NCBI GenBank assembly: GCA_905183005.1
Contig: CAJJDO010000150.1
Span: forward strand, 160,574-224,573
Reading direction: 5' to 3'
Length of the DNA: 64,000 nt
From: Paramecium pentaurelia
Taxonomy: Eukaryota > Ciliophora > Oligohymenophorea > Peniculida > Parameciidae
In this document: positions 36,801 through 49,574 of the stretch, one piece after another
Position numbering within the stretch: position 1 is the first letter of the stretch
Layout of the letters: each line of letters starts with the position of its first letter
Translations under genes and position numbers: made by a program
Notes under the pieces: model-generated
What the model saw: only the letters and a program-made list of their open reading frames with translations
Databases searched by the model: none
What the model was told of the DNA's origin: nothing

Positions 36801-39800
36801 TATAAATTTAGAAAATCTATTAAATTGTTTAATTTAATTATTAGATCTTGAATTTATTAATGTAAGAGTATTAGAATCTATTCAATAATCAAATATTATG
36901 AATCTATTAAGTAAATATTTATAGAATGTTAATATAACAACATTGGAAGGTTCAAAAACATTTAATAAAATATTATAGATAATTGAATGTTTAGCATAAA
37001 GAGAATTAACATTATAATTATTTATATCAAAAGAAAATACATGTTTATTTAGATAATTGGAATCATTTAATTAATAAGTAATAATATTTATCAAAACATT
37101 TAATTCAAAAATAGAAGAACTAAATAAATTTATGAAATTGTATCAATATGTGGAAAATTGTTTATATGCTGCAAAATTAATAACAATAAAATATTTATCT
37201 TAAGGTTAATAAAATGATATAGATGTTAATATTAATATGCATTAATTTTATAGACCATTTATGAAAAAATTAGCTGTTGGTAAATGTGAAATAAAGACTG
37301 ATGCAGATTATTTATTACATATGAAAGAATATTATTAATAAACTAACAATCCATCATAAAATAAAATGTAGAAATTAATCTCTGAAATTACAACAATAGA
37401 AGAAAATCTACCCCTTGAAGCTACCAATTCCATCTTTTTAAGATATGATAATGATAGAATGGATTGTATGAGAACTATTATATTTGGTGCTAGTGGTACA
37501 CCTTATGCTCATGGAGCATTCTTATATGATATGTTTTTTGGTGATGATTATCCATAAAGACCTCCAAAAATGAAATTAGCAACAACTGGACATGGTAAAG
37601 TAAGATTTAATCCAAATCTATATAATTGTGGAAAAGTTTGTTTAAGTTTATTAGGTACTTGGGGTGATAATTGGATTGCTAATTTCTCTACTATCTTATA
37701 AATATTAGTTTCTGTTTAATCTATGGTAATGAGTGAATATGTAATGTTTAATGAACCAGGATGGGAATCTTAAATGGGAACACCAAATGGTGAATAAGCT
37801 AATAGAGGATATTGCAATTTCATTAAAATATAGAATATTAGATATGCTATGATAGAATAATTATAAAATCCACCTAAAGGATTTGAAGAAGTAATAAAGA
37901 AAAGTTTTTATTTACGTAAAGATTTGATAATGAAAGAGATTGAATAATGGATAGAATAAGCTAATTTACCAGCTACCTATAATCAAACTTAGAATCAATG
38001 TACTTATACTTAATAACCATTACTTTATAAATAAGATTTAATTAAAATATATGAAGAATTAAAAGTAGAATTAGAGAAATTGAAATTTAATATTGGAAAG
38101 GATTTCTAGACTATATCAAATGAAAAAAAGAAAGAAATTATTTTTAATTTAGATAATATTTAACCATAAAAATAATATTAAATAATGAATAAAAAAGTAA
38201 TGCCTTAAGGTTTGAATATCAATGAGATTGATATTAGTTATAATAATAATGTATAATAAAGATAATTTGATTCAAATGATCAGAATCTATAAAATTTGAT
38301 GAGTAGATATATTGGAGTTGTTGGTTTAGATGCAGTAAAGAAATAAAGTGAATCTACTATTTTTATACATATATTAAATGGTTTAGGTATTGAAATAGCA
38401 AAGAATATAGTATTATCAGGTGTAAAAAGATTAATTCTATTTGATCCTTAATTAGTTTAGATGAGTGATTTAGGTAGTAATTTTTATTTAACAGAATAAG
38501 ATATAAATAAGAGAAGAGATTTTGGTATATTAAATAAATTAAAACATCTAAATCCATATGTGAAAATTGATGTTCTTGAAAATAATTTAGATGAATTAAA
38601 TTTAGATGAAATTTAAGTATTTGTTACTTAAGATCCAACTATTGCAAGTATAGCATCTAATTAAAATAAACATGCAGTTGTTTTAGCATAAACTAGAAAT
38701 ATATTTGTAAGAATTATAACTGATTTTGGTAATGAATTTACAATTGTTGATAAAGATGGTGAATAATTATCAGAAGTTAATATTGAAAATATATCTAATA
38801 ATGTTGTTACTATATTTAAGAATTAAAATCATAATCTAACTGAAAATGATTTAGTATTAATTTAAGAAGTTAAATAAGAATAAGGAATTGGAGAAAGTTA
38901 TAATTAAGTATTTTAAATTAAAAATGTTAAAAGATAATCATTTGAATTAGTCACAAATAGATAATTTACTAAATATCTTAGTCATGGTGTAGCTTATTAA
39001 TAAAAATAACCTATTAAATTATAATTTGATAGAATTTAAAAGGTGATAAGTTCATTGGATCATTATTGTGATAATATTGGAACATTTGATGGAATTGATA
39101 AAATTAAAAGAGATATTATTCATTTCTGTATGAATACAACATCAAATGATTTATTAACAAATAATTGGGATATTGATAAAATTAAAATGTTTATTATTTC
39201 AATTAGATAATAAAATCTAAGAGAAATATTAAATTTTAGATATCAAGAAGATGTACTATTTAAATATTAAGAAGAATTATTATCATTATTAACATTATTA
39301 TCAATCAATACACAATTCTAACCTTTATGTGCTTTAGTTGGTGGTATGGCAGCATAAGAAGTTTTAAAAGCAATAAATAAAAAATATACTCCAATTCATT
39401 AAGCATATGTTTAATCATTTGAAGATATACTTCCATTTAAATTAAAAGAATTCAATTTTGCACAAATTGGACTATCCAATAATTTAGAAATTAATATTAA
39501 TAAATATTAAGAATGTATGTAGAAATTTGGATTCAAATAGAATTTCAATACAAGATATAATGATTTAGAAAATACTATTGGAAATACCTAAAAAATATTT
39601 AATGCTGAAGTCTTTGTAGTAGGAGCAGGAGCCATTGGTTGTGAATTGCTTAAAAATTATGCTATGTTAGGTATTAGTAAATCTGGGAAAATATATGTTA
39701 CAGATCCAGACATAATAGAAAATTCAAATCTAAGTCGTTAATTTCTATTTAGAGAAAAACATATTAGAAAACCTAAAAGTTTAACAGCAGCTGCTGTTGT

Positions 39801-41376
39801 TAAATAAATGAATCCAGATATCAATATAGTGGCAAGATTAGATAAAGTATGTCAAGAAACATAAGATATCTATAATAATTACTTTTATACATAAATGAAT
39901 TGTGTAACAAATGCTTTGGATAATGTATAAGCTAGATTATTTATTGATTCTAAATGTGTTGAAAATAAAGTATCATTAATTGAAAGTGGAACCTTGGGAC
40001 CTAAAGGACATGTATAATCTATTATACCTGATGTAACTGAAAGTTATGCAAGTAAATAAGATCCAGAATAAAACAATGATATACCTTATTGTACTTTAAG
40101 AATGTTTCCAGAATCTAATATTCATTGTTTAGAATGGGCTCGTGATAAATTTGAATAATACTTCTTTAGAAAACCATAAGCTTTGGTGTAATTAATGTAA
40201 GATCCTTCTCCTTAATAATAAACAGTTGATTTAGCTATTAAAGTATTAAAGAAGTATCCTACTACATTTTAATAATGTGTACAAATGGGTAGATTGAAAT
40301 TCTAGAAACTCTTTAATCATGATATTATTGCCTTAATGAATGCTTATCCTTTAAATTCCCTTACCAAAGAAGGCAAATTATTCTGGGCTCCTCCCAAGAG
40401 ACCTCCTAAACCTATAGAATTCAATAGTGAATTTGCATTTAAATTTGTTGAAGATTTTGCTTTATTAACAGCATAAATCTATAATATTGGCATACCTAGA
40501 TAATATGATATAAATAAATTAATATAGAATGTTTAGATTCCTAAAATGAATATAAAAAAAAATAAGATTCAAGAAATAGTTGAGAAATAAGATAAAAATA
40601 ATTAATTATAATAGATGGAAGAGGAAGTTAAAAATTATGATCAACTTATTAAAGAAGCAAGATAATTATTGAGTAATGTAAAACCAATATTACCATAACC
40701 TTAACAATTTGAAAAAGATGATGATACTAATCATCATGTATCATTTATAACTGCTGCTACAAATGGTAGAGCAATTAATTATGGTATTTAATAGGTTGAT
40801 TGGATGTGGACTAAATTAAAAGCAGGAAGAGTAATATATATATTCTAATTATTATTAGATTATTCCAGCTATGGCTACTACTACTTCTTGTATTGCTGCT
40901 CTATAAACTTTGGAATTGATTAAAATACTGTAGAATTCAACTTAGTATAGAAATACATTCTTAAATCTTGCCATTCCATTTATGATGTAGAGTGAACCAG
41001 GAGAAGTTGATAAAGTAATATAAATTATATATATATTTAGTTTTAATTAAAAAATGGATTAAATATTTCAATATGGACTAAATTGAATTTAAAGATAAAG
41101 AGATTAACAGAACCATTATAATACATAGTGAATAAAATAGAAGAGATGATAGGAGATGAAATTAATAGTCTTTAATAAGGAGCAAAAGTATTCTATATGA
41201 AATAGATGTTACCTAAAGATGAAGAAGAAAAATACAATTTTATCAATACTCCAATTTATCAATGCATATAAGTATCTTATTTTATATATATAAATTAGTT
41301 TATTAATGATTCATCATAAATAAATGTACAAATAAATGACAATAAATCGTTAGTAGTGCTAATCACTTTGGTTTGA
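33831..41376 (+). CDS. Fused ubiquitin E2 (BIRC6/UBE2O type) and E1 (UBA1 type) enzyme
   Basis: One frame of about 2,460 residues. Residues 1 to about 1150: helical, Gln/Leu-rich, no known domain seen and no BIR repeat; it includes KGIGYGDIEYKGFKYI, like the KGxGYG motif that precedes the E2 in BIRC6. About 1160-1340: UBC fold of the BIRC6/UBE2O class (RPPKMKLATTGHGKVRFNPN, NCGKVCLSLLGTW, FNEPGWESQMGTPNGEQANR), active Cys codon 37639-37641. About 1430-2460: complete E1 with inactive adenylation half (GLGIEIAKNIVLSGVKRLIL), active half (VVGAGAIGCELLKNYAMLG), LSRQFLFRE, ALDNVQAR, catalytic PYCTLRMFPES (Cys codon 40090-40092), FEKDDDTNHHVSFI and a C-terminal ubiquitin-fold domain. The E2 and E1 cysteine codons are exactly 817 codons apart with no TGA or intron between. 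Introns lie only near both ends. It would activate ubiquitin and pass it to its own E2. Confidence 0.93.
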
Positions 41377-41576
41377 TTTATAAAATGATATAATTCTGTT
41401 AGTTATGAAATATTTATTTATTTTTATTAAGTTGTAATTGATTTCTTTTATTCTTTAAGTAAAATTGGTTGGATTTCATTTTTAAGAATAAAAGAGATGT
41501 AAGTGAATTTTGAATAGTCTATAAAATATATAAATAAAATCAAATATAAAATCAATATAAATCTTATAATTAATAT

Positions 41577-42661
41577 ATGTTTAGAAATAGGAAATACTTC
41601 TGTTAGTCCATTACATTTTATCAATAAGAACAATTACTAAATAAAGTGTTGAAAGATTGTGAAGATTGCTTTAAATAATTAGATTAACATGGTAAATCTA
41701 TAAAGAGAGAAACTAAAGATATGTTCATTAAATTTACATAAGCTAAAGTATATATTCAATACGATGATTAGTTATAAGATTAAAAAAAATTGTTAGAAAC
41801 TGATTCTGTTGGTGTATTTTAGATGCTTTTAGACATAATCGAAAATGTTACACATGATAAACCTTTGATGACTTATATCTTAACAACTATTGATGCAATA
41901 ATATCAGGTATAAATGTGTAATTACATAATAGAGAATTAAAGACTTTTCAAATAATTCATTAGAGCATTGACACCATAGGTTGTACCTAAATTGAAATAA
42001 TTCTTATTTCTTGAAGGATATGATAAAGTTGTTTATGAAGCAGCAGCAAAGATAGTCACAATGATAATAGCAGAAGAAGGAGGAAATGATGCAAAAGAAT
42101 GGGTAATATTATTTATTGGAGGAATAGGTATATTAAATATATCAATATAGGAAATAAGTTAAAGATTTCTGATTAAATGATTATGCCAATATGTGTACAT
42201 TTTCTTAAACATGATTCATTAGCAGTATAATTTATAAAGAGTGGTGGAGTTAAAATGTAATAAATAATTATATATATATATATATAGAATATCAAATCTA
42301 TTGATGAAATATCCAACTGATTTACATATAGCTTATTATACAATTTTGGCATTATGGTTATTAAGTTTTACTAATGAATCAATTCCATTATTCAATGATC
42401 CTTAAATTGGATTAATTAGAATGATTATAGAATCAGTGTAAAAGATTTCAAGAGAAAAAATATTAAGAGTTTCTTTTGCTTGTTTCAAGAATTTAGTTGA
42501 TGTTTCAGCATAATGTATTGAATTAATGGTTGATAATGGATTAATCAAAGTGGTTGATTTATTATTAAAAGGAAATCTTAAAGATTAAGATTTAATAGAT
42601 GATATTAAATATGTTGGTGAAATATTAGAAAAGAATATGAAGATTTTAACGTAAAATATAT
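41577..42661 (+). CDS. ATP6V1H: V-ATPase subunit H, 5' part (cut by assembly gap)
   Basis: Regulatory V1 subunit that couples ATP hydrolysis to proton pumping and silences free V1; in Paramecium it would serve contractile vacuole and acidic vesicles. From MFRNRKYFCQSITFYQQEQL the reading includes LLETDSVGVFQMLLDIIENV, ALTPQVVPKLKQFLFLEGYD, YEAAAKIVTMIIAEEGGNDA and HIAYYTILALWLLSFTNESI, then VSFACFKNLVDVSAQ, which are armadillo-type repeats. Introns of 25-31 nt occur near 41909, 42127 and 42257. The gene runs into the N block; the rest is supplied by the second copy beyond it. Confidence 0.9.
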
Positions 42662-43889
42662 NNNNNNNNNNNNNNNNNNNNNNNNNNNNNNNNNNNNNNN
42701 NNNNNNNNNNNNNNNNNNNNNNNNNNNNNNNNNNNNNNNNNNNNNNNNNNNNNNNNNNNNNNNNNNNNNNNNNNNNNNNNNNNNNNNNNNNNNNNNNNNN
42801 NNNNNNNNNNNNNNNNNNNNNNNNNNNNNNNNNNNNNNNNNNNNNNNNNNNNNNNNNNNNNNNNNNNNNNNNNNNGTTGAAAGACTGTGAAGACTGCTTT
42901 AAATAATTAGATTAACATGGTAAATCTATAAAGAGAGAAACTAAAGATATGTTCATTAAATTTACATAAGCTAAAGTATATATTCAATACAATAATTAGT
43001 TATAAGATTAAAAGAAATTATTAGAAACTGATTCTGTTGGTGTATTTTAGATGCTTTTAGACATAATTGAAAATGTTGCACATGATAAACCTTTAATGAC
43101 TTATATTTTAACAACAATTGATGCAATAATATCAGGTATAAATGTGTAATTACATAATAGAGAATTAAAGACTTTTCAAATAATTCATTAGAGCATTGAC
43201 ACCATAGGTTGTACCTAAATTGAAATAATTCTTATTTCTTGAAGGATATGATAAAGTTGTTTATGAAGCAGCAGCAAAGATAGTCACAATGATAATAGCA
43301 GAAGAAGGAGGAAATGATGCAAAAGAATGGGTAATATTATTTATTGGAGGAATAGGTATATTAAATATATCAATATAGGAAATAAGTTAAAGATTTCTGA
43401 TTAAATGATTATGCCAATATGTGTACATTTTCTTAAACATGATTCATTAGCAGTATAATTTATAAAGAGTGGTGGAGTTAAAATGTAATAAATAATTATA
43501 TATATATATATATAGAATATCAAATCTATTGATGAAATATCCAACTGATTTACATATAGCTTATTATACAATTTTGGCATTATGGTTATTAAGTTTTACT
43601 AATGAATCAATTCCATTATTCAATGATCCTTAAATTGGATTAATTAGAATGATTATAGAATCAGTGTAAAAGATTTCAAGAGAAAAAATATTAAGAGTTT
43701 CTTTTGCTTGTTTCAAGAATTTAGTTGATGTTTCAGCATAATGTATTGAATTAATGGTTGATAATGGATTAATCAAAGTGGTTGATTTATTATTAAAAGG
43801 AAATCTTAAAGATTAAGATTTAATAGATGATATTAAATATGTTGGTGAAATATTAGAAAAGAATATGAAGATTTTAACGTAAAATATAT
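41648..43889 (+). repeat. 1,014-bp segment repeated across the N gap
   Basis: 41648-42661 and 42876-43889 are the same part of the V-ATPase H gene. About a dozen substitutions fall in the first 250 bp (some change residues, such as DD to NN and T to A); I saw almost none in the rest. This looks like two alleles or ohnologue contigs placed end to end, not a coding tandem repeat. Confidence 0.9.
42662..42875. other. Assembly gap (214 N)
   Basis: A run of N. Sequence restarts at 42876 with a near copy of 41648 onward, so the gap joins two contigs that overlap in content. Confidence 0.99.
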
Positions 43890-44302
43890 TTATAAAATAT
43901 AATAAGTTCATTTGAAAAATATGTAAAAGAATTAAATGCATAAAATTTGAATTGGAGTCCAGTACATACAGAGAAATTCTGGAAGGAGAATGTCAAGAAG
44001 TTCGAAGAGAATGATTTCTTACTTATTAGGTAATTCATGTGAGTAGAGTATAGGAAATTAGCAGAAATCTTAAAATCAAATAATAATCAAAATATAGCTG
44101 TTGCTTGTTATGATTTGGGAGAGTTTTGTAGATTCCATCCATTTGGAAAAGTGTAATATTATTATATAATATTAATAGTGTTTTAGAATAATTGAATGCA
44201 AAATAAGAAATAATGAAATAAGCAAGAAGTGATGATTAAATGATTAGAGAAAATGCATTGTTATCATTATAAAAAATTATGTTGCATAATTGGTAAGTTT
44301 GA
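42876..44302 (+). CDS. ATP6V1H: V-ATPase subunit H, second copy (5' end missing)
   Basis: Starts inside the first coding exon right after the gap and continues through the same armadillo region into the C-terminal half that copy 1 lacks: FEKYVKELNAQNLNWSPVH, TEKFWKENVKKFEENDFLL, IAVACYDLGEFCRFHPFGK and ENALLSLQKIMLHNW. The last two are clear matches to the subunit H C-terminus. It ends at TGA 44300-44302. Copy 1 plus this copy gives one full gene. IFT57 begins 66 bp downstream on the same strand. Confidence 0.9.
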
Positions 44303-44367
44303 GAGAATATTAATATATATAAATATATATATTAAACAAGTATATTCAAATATTAATTAATTTATTA

Positions 44368-44973
44368 ATGTCAGAATAGTAAGCGGGTTAAGTAATCAAT
44401 ATATTCTAATTTAATAGGAATAATTGGATGTAACAGCAATGATGGATGAGTTATATGACAAATTAATATTATTGAATTATGAACAAAGTTATTTAAAATA
44501 GAAGTAATTGAACTTATATATATCTAATATTAGAGGTGGTAAACCTTTGAATAGAGCCTATTTTGTAAATCAAACTAATTCAAGTGAATAATTCACTTAA
44601 TTTAAAACGTAACTTTTTGAATTGTATTTGAATAGATTAGTGAAATGGCTATTTCAATAAAATGATGTATAGACCAGTGATTTTAATAAACTTGATGATC
44701 CTGTAACTCTATCTTAAAATATAAGTAATTAGATTTCTATATATATAATAGTAAATGAATTAAAAAATATTGGGATTGAAGTTGACTTTCCTCCACTTAA
44801 ATTAAAATAAGGATTTGGAGAATATGTTGTTTATGTTTTGCTCTAATTAGCAACTAAAGCATTACAAAAAAAGAAATTCCAATATAAGAAAGCCAAAATT
44901 GAATAATAATCTTAAACGTATACAATAATATTAAATTATTAGAAGATAAGATGATGAACCAGTTTAAGAAACA
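44368..44973 (+). CDS. IFT57: IFT57, truncated copy at a scaffold join
   Basis: Same 5' part as the full gene at 45452-46849 (MSEQQAGQEQLDVTAMMDEL, LNRAYFVNQTNSSEQFTQF, DFPPLKLKQGFGEYVVYVLL). It is cut at the single N at 44974, inside the acidic region after DDEPVQET. A few substitutions separate it from the full copy, mainly near the join and in the intron there. It is an assembly partner, not an independent gene. Confidence 0.85.
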
Positions 44974-44974
44974 N

Positions 44975-45386
44975 TATAAAATATAATAAGTTCATTTGAA
45001 AAATATGTAAAAGAATTAAATGCATAAAATTTGAATTGGAGTCCAGTACATACAGAGAAATTCTGGAAGGAGAATGTCAAGAAGTTCGAAGAGAATGATT
45101 TCTTACTTATTAGGTAATTCATGTGAGTAGAGTATAGGAAATTAGCAGAAATCTTAAAATCAAATAATAATCAAAATATAGCTGTTGCTTGTTATGATTT
45201 GGGAGAGTTTTGTAGATTCCATCCATTTGGAAAAGTGTAATATTATTATATAATATTAATAGTGTTTTAGAATAATTGAATGCAAAATAAGAAATAATGA
45301 AATAAGCAAGAAGTGATGATTAAATGATTAGAGAAAATGCATTGTTATCATTATAAAAAATTATGTTGCATAATTGGTAAGTTTGA
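44975..45386 (+). other. ATP6V1H: Repeated 3' fragment of V-ATPase subunit H
   Basis: Copy of the last exons of ATP6V1H (from FEKYVKELN to LHNW and TGA), lacking the rest of the gene because it follows the join at 44974. Not a functional gene by itself. Confidence 0.85.
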
Positions 45387-45451
45387 GAGAATATTAATAT
45401 ATATAAATATATATATTAAACAAGTATATTCAAATATTAATTAATTTATTA

Positions 45452-46849
45452 ATGTCAGAATAGTAAGCGGGTTAAGTAATCAATATATTCTAATTTAATA
45501 GGAATAATTGGATGTAACAGCAATGATGGATGAGTTATATGACAAATTAATATTATTGAATTATGAACAAACTTATTTAAAATAGAAGTAATTGAACTTA
45601 TATATATCTAATATTAGAGGTGGTAAACCTTTGAATAGAGCCTATTTTGTAAATCAAACTAATTCAAGTGAATAATTCACTTAATTTAAAACGTAACTTT
45701 TTGAATTGTATTTGAATAGATTAGTGAAATGGCTATTTCAATAAAATGATGTATAGACCAGTGATTTTAATAAACTTGATGATCCTGTAACTCTATCTTA
45801 AAATATAAGTATTTAGATTTATATATATATAATAGTAAATGAATTAAAAAATATTGGGATTGAAGTTGACTTTCCTCCACTTAAATTAAAATAAGGATTT
45901 GGAGAATATGTTGTTTATGTTTTGCTTTAATTAGCAACTAAAGCATTACAAAAAAAGAAATTCCAATATAAGAAAGCCAAAATTGAATAATAATCTTAAA
46001 CGTATACAATAATATTTATTGATTAGAAGATAAGATGAGGAACCAGTTTAAGAAACAGGAAGTGTATCATCAGATTCAGATCCAGAAGTAGCATCAGATG
46101 AGGAGCCTGAAGATGTATTTACTGAATAGGGTTTCCAAAAAGAGTAACTATTATAATTCAAATCTTATAGTGAAGATAAAATGGTTATTGAATCAAATGT
46201 AAATCCAAAAGAATGGGCTAAAGAAGTTGAAAGGGCTGCTCAAAAGATTAAAATAGTCATAAAACCAGATGCTGGAGAATGGAGATAACATTTTGATGCT
46301 ACAAAATAATATTCAAATTAAATAAAGACTATATTACCAGAAGCTAGAATCAAATTAGAAAGAATGAGTGATGAATTGGGAGAAATCTTAGACAGAATTA
46401 CAAAGAGAGAATATAATATTAATGAAAATATGAGTGATATGGTAATTAGATTTCTTAATTTAGTGTAATGAATTCAAAAAGAAAAATGAAGAATACAAAA
46501 ATATTGAACTTTAATATTAGAATTATACTAATGCCAAAAAAGAAATGAATGATTAATATAAACAAATACAAGAGAAATTTGAAACTGTTTAAAATAAATT
46601 AAATGAACATGGTAGTGTCTCTACAGACTAATCTCCTGTAATTAGAATTAAGGCTAGTCTAACTAAATTGAGAGTATATATTATAATAATATTATTTAAT
46701 AGTTGGAAATTAAATAGATGGATCTTAGAATTGGAGTACTATCTCATACAATTCTATAAAGAACATTTCATGATGCCAAAGCTGTTTAAGAAAGAGACTA
46801 TCATGAAAATGGACTAATTCTAAATGAGTCAGATGAATTAACAGATTGA
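45452..46849 (+). CDS. IFT57: Intraflagellar transport protein 57
   Basis: IFT-B component needed to build cilia. The N-terminal calponin-homology-like part includes MMDELYDKLILLNYEQTYL, AYFVNQTNSSEQFTQFKTQL and DFPPLKLKQGFGEYVVYVLL. An acidic linker (DEEPVQETGSVSSDSDPE) follows, then NPKEWAKEVERAAQKIKI, KPDAGEWRQHFDATKQYSNQ and a long coiled coil. The C-terminus ASLTKLR...KQMDLRIGVLSHTILQRTF matches the IFT57 end well. Introns: about 26 nt after AGQ, an optional 30-nt one after YLKQK, 25 nt in the acidic part, and two or three later. Stop TGA 46847-46849. Confidence 0.93.
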
Positions 46850-47126
46850 AATTTATATATTAATATACCATTTAATTTAGTTATTAATATACTTATTAAT
46901 TATTATATTAATGTCATTCTTTTCTAAATAAAATTTAATACAATCTAATTATATATAAAATGATCTAAATCTAAAAGAAAAAAATTAATAAATATTTGAA
47001 ATCTAAGAAGAAATATTTAAATATAATGTAAAAGTCTTTGATAATAAAAAGGTTATTTATTATAATAACTATATATAGAATTATTAGAGAATATCTAATT
47101 TCATTTATAATCATTTGATCTTACTA

Positions 47127-49500
47127 TCATTTTTTCATCTTCATTTTATAAAATTATTTCACAAAATCATAGCTTTTATTTTGTTATAATTTGATTGAAG
47201 ATTTATTTAATAATTGCTATTTTAATTCAAAACTTCTTTATGAATTTTGATCTTAAGACTCAAAAGGACAATTTTTCTTTTGCTTTAAAAATTTAGTTAA
47301 TTATGAACTTATTGATCTATTAGAATATTGAAGTTTATTATGTGGTGATTATCCTCTAGATTAAGTAATAGACATTTATTTGAAACTGGAATTATCTTGT
47401 CTATTTTATTTAATATCAGACATTTCAGTTTTAATTTAATTTGATTATTTTTGGGTTGGTTTTCTTATCAATTATGATTGAATAGAATATTATTTTTTGA
47501 TGAATTCTGTTTGTTAATAATTTTTTGGCTTCTGCTTTGAAGTATTAATCTAATATATTTTATTCATCAATTCTTTAAATACTTTTGTGTTTGTTATATT
47601 ATCTAATTAAATCAATTATTATTATTATTATTTAGGTGATTCTTTGCATTCTATTTGTTCTTCTTCAAGACGAGGGAACACATATTATCTATTTGTTTCA
47701 CTTTTAAGAAATCTCTCTTCTATTTTTTAAATTGATTTTAATTTAGATTTTTCTAAGAGTATCATATCTTGTACAGGTTTTTAATAATTATTGATCATTT
47801 CTATAAGTATCCTACTTTTAGAAGTCTTTTTATCATTAATTTGCATTACACAATTTTATAATTAAATAATAAATTAGATGTTGAATTATGAAATAATTTT
47901 GTATAAGAAATATGTAATCATTCTAAATTAATGATATTCTATAACATCTTTTTAAAACTTATTGATAATTAATTTGCATTTTAGGGAATAAGATCTTTTC
48001 TTTAAGAATCTTTAACATAAACTTTATCACTTTTTTAAAATGGTTCTCTTTGTTCAGCAATAAATTTTCTTATATTTTTAGCTACTTAATCAAGTGAATA
48101 AGATTTAGTTTTTCTATAATTAACTCTATCCTATAATGATAATTTATAGATAGGATTTTCATGAATTTTATGATCAAATATATATTTGTCATTATTTTTT
48201 TCATATTTTGACATTATTTCTACAGCTCTTCTAGGTAATGCTGCTTTATTTAAATGTTATTTAGCATTAATATCAATATAATGATATTCAATTTAATATT
48301 ATAGAAAATCTGTTCCTTATAAAATCTAATCAATTATTGATTGAGCAATACAATTATTATATTTAATAGTTGATTATGAATCAAACATTTAACCTGTTTT
48401 GATATTAATAAATGGAACATGAAGATATCTTTAAATTATATCATCAAATTCTTTACAAATTGGTAATTATTTTTCATATAATTTAATAAAATCTTTAGAT
48501 GTTAATCTATAATAAGAATTTTTAGGTTCAATATCACATTTAGCCCATTTAGAGTGAAAATGATTAGCTTTATTAATATTACCCATATAAAAATAACACA
48601 TTCCTAATTTATCATAACAATCTATTTCATAATCTTCAAGATTATCAGCCCATGCATAATTTAATGCTTTTTGTATAAACTTGCGGGCTTATTCATATTA
48701 TTTTAATCTAAAAAAATGAATAATAATAATATTGATACTGTTTGGCAATAAGATAAAATTAAATTAGAATTTTTATTTTTAAGATATGATCTCTATTTAA
48801 TTCTGATACTTTTAAACAATCCTTTAATAAATATGATGCTTTATTTAATGATATAATTGTATTAGCAAAATAAGCTACAAAAAACAATAATTCACTAAAT
48901 AATTTAAGTTACTAAATTTATATTATAACAAAGTTTACATTTAATTCTTAAGAATATTAGATTGGATAATTTAAAAATAATATAAGTTTCTCTAGATCTT
49001 TCTTTTTGATAACTTCATTAAATAGTTAGATATTCTCTTCAAGATATAAGCTTAGATAATTTTGTTTTTTATATCTGATTGACTCTAGCATTGAAGGATA
49101 TTTAAACTTCTATTCATTTTTGAATTACCTTAAGTGTTTTATTTGATTAAAGAGAAGGACTTGGTTCTATTGATCTGTCAGTCTATTCTGGCATTCTCAA
49201 TTTAGGATATTTTGCTGTAGATTATTAAGTTACTTCCTTAAATGTATAATCTCCATTCTCAATTTATTATGTTAAATCTATTCTAGAAGTTTCATATTAA
49301 GTAATATCTTGATTTAAGGAATATATTCTTGATCTTTTATTTTTTGGTGAATTCCTTATTGATTCTGTTATGGATAATGGAGGTAACTTTGTAGATTGAT
49401 TAGTTATTTTACTGTTGGAGTTTAACAAATATTTAAGTACATCAGACATCTAACTATTATGATATTGTAGTAACTTCTCTTAAATAAGACTATTTCTCAT
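47127..49500 (-). CDS. TPR-like protein with long Gln/Ser-rich tail
   Basis: Starts MRNSLIQEKLLQYHNSQMSD. The middle contains helical repeats, most clearly ALNYAWADNLEDYEIDCYDK followed by LGMCYFYMGNINKANHFHSK, a tetratricopeptide pattern. About 170 residues of mixed composition follow (LNKAALPRRAVEIMSKYEK). The last 250 residues are very rich in Gln, Ser, Asn and Lys. Several short introns are needed. The end is KMKMKK and TGA 47129-47127. It resembles uncharacterised ciliate TPR proteins; function unknown. Confidence 0.65.
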
Positions 49501-49574
49501 TCTAATATTTTATTTATTATCTTATATTATTATTTTGCTTAAATGATAAAGCTTAAAATCAAATTAATATTAAA

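Larger units (their letters stand above)
43891..46057 (+). repeat. 1,083-bp segment repeated around the N at 44974
   Basis: 43891-44973 and 44975-46057 carry the same DNA: the end of V-ATPase H, the spacer and the start of IFT57. The copies differ by a handful of bases, clustered toward the 3' end. A single N separates them, typical of a scaffolder's minimum gap between overlapping contigs. Confidence 0.92.

Noticed and set aside
38180..38300. Separate E2 and E1 genes meeting in this linker
   Set aside because: An E2 gene ending here would have no TGA; the frame is open throughout and spacing is an exact multiple of three.
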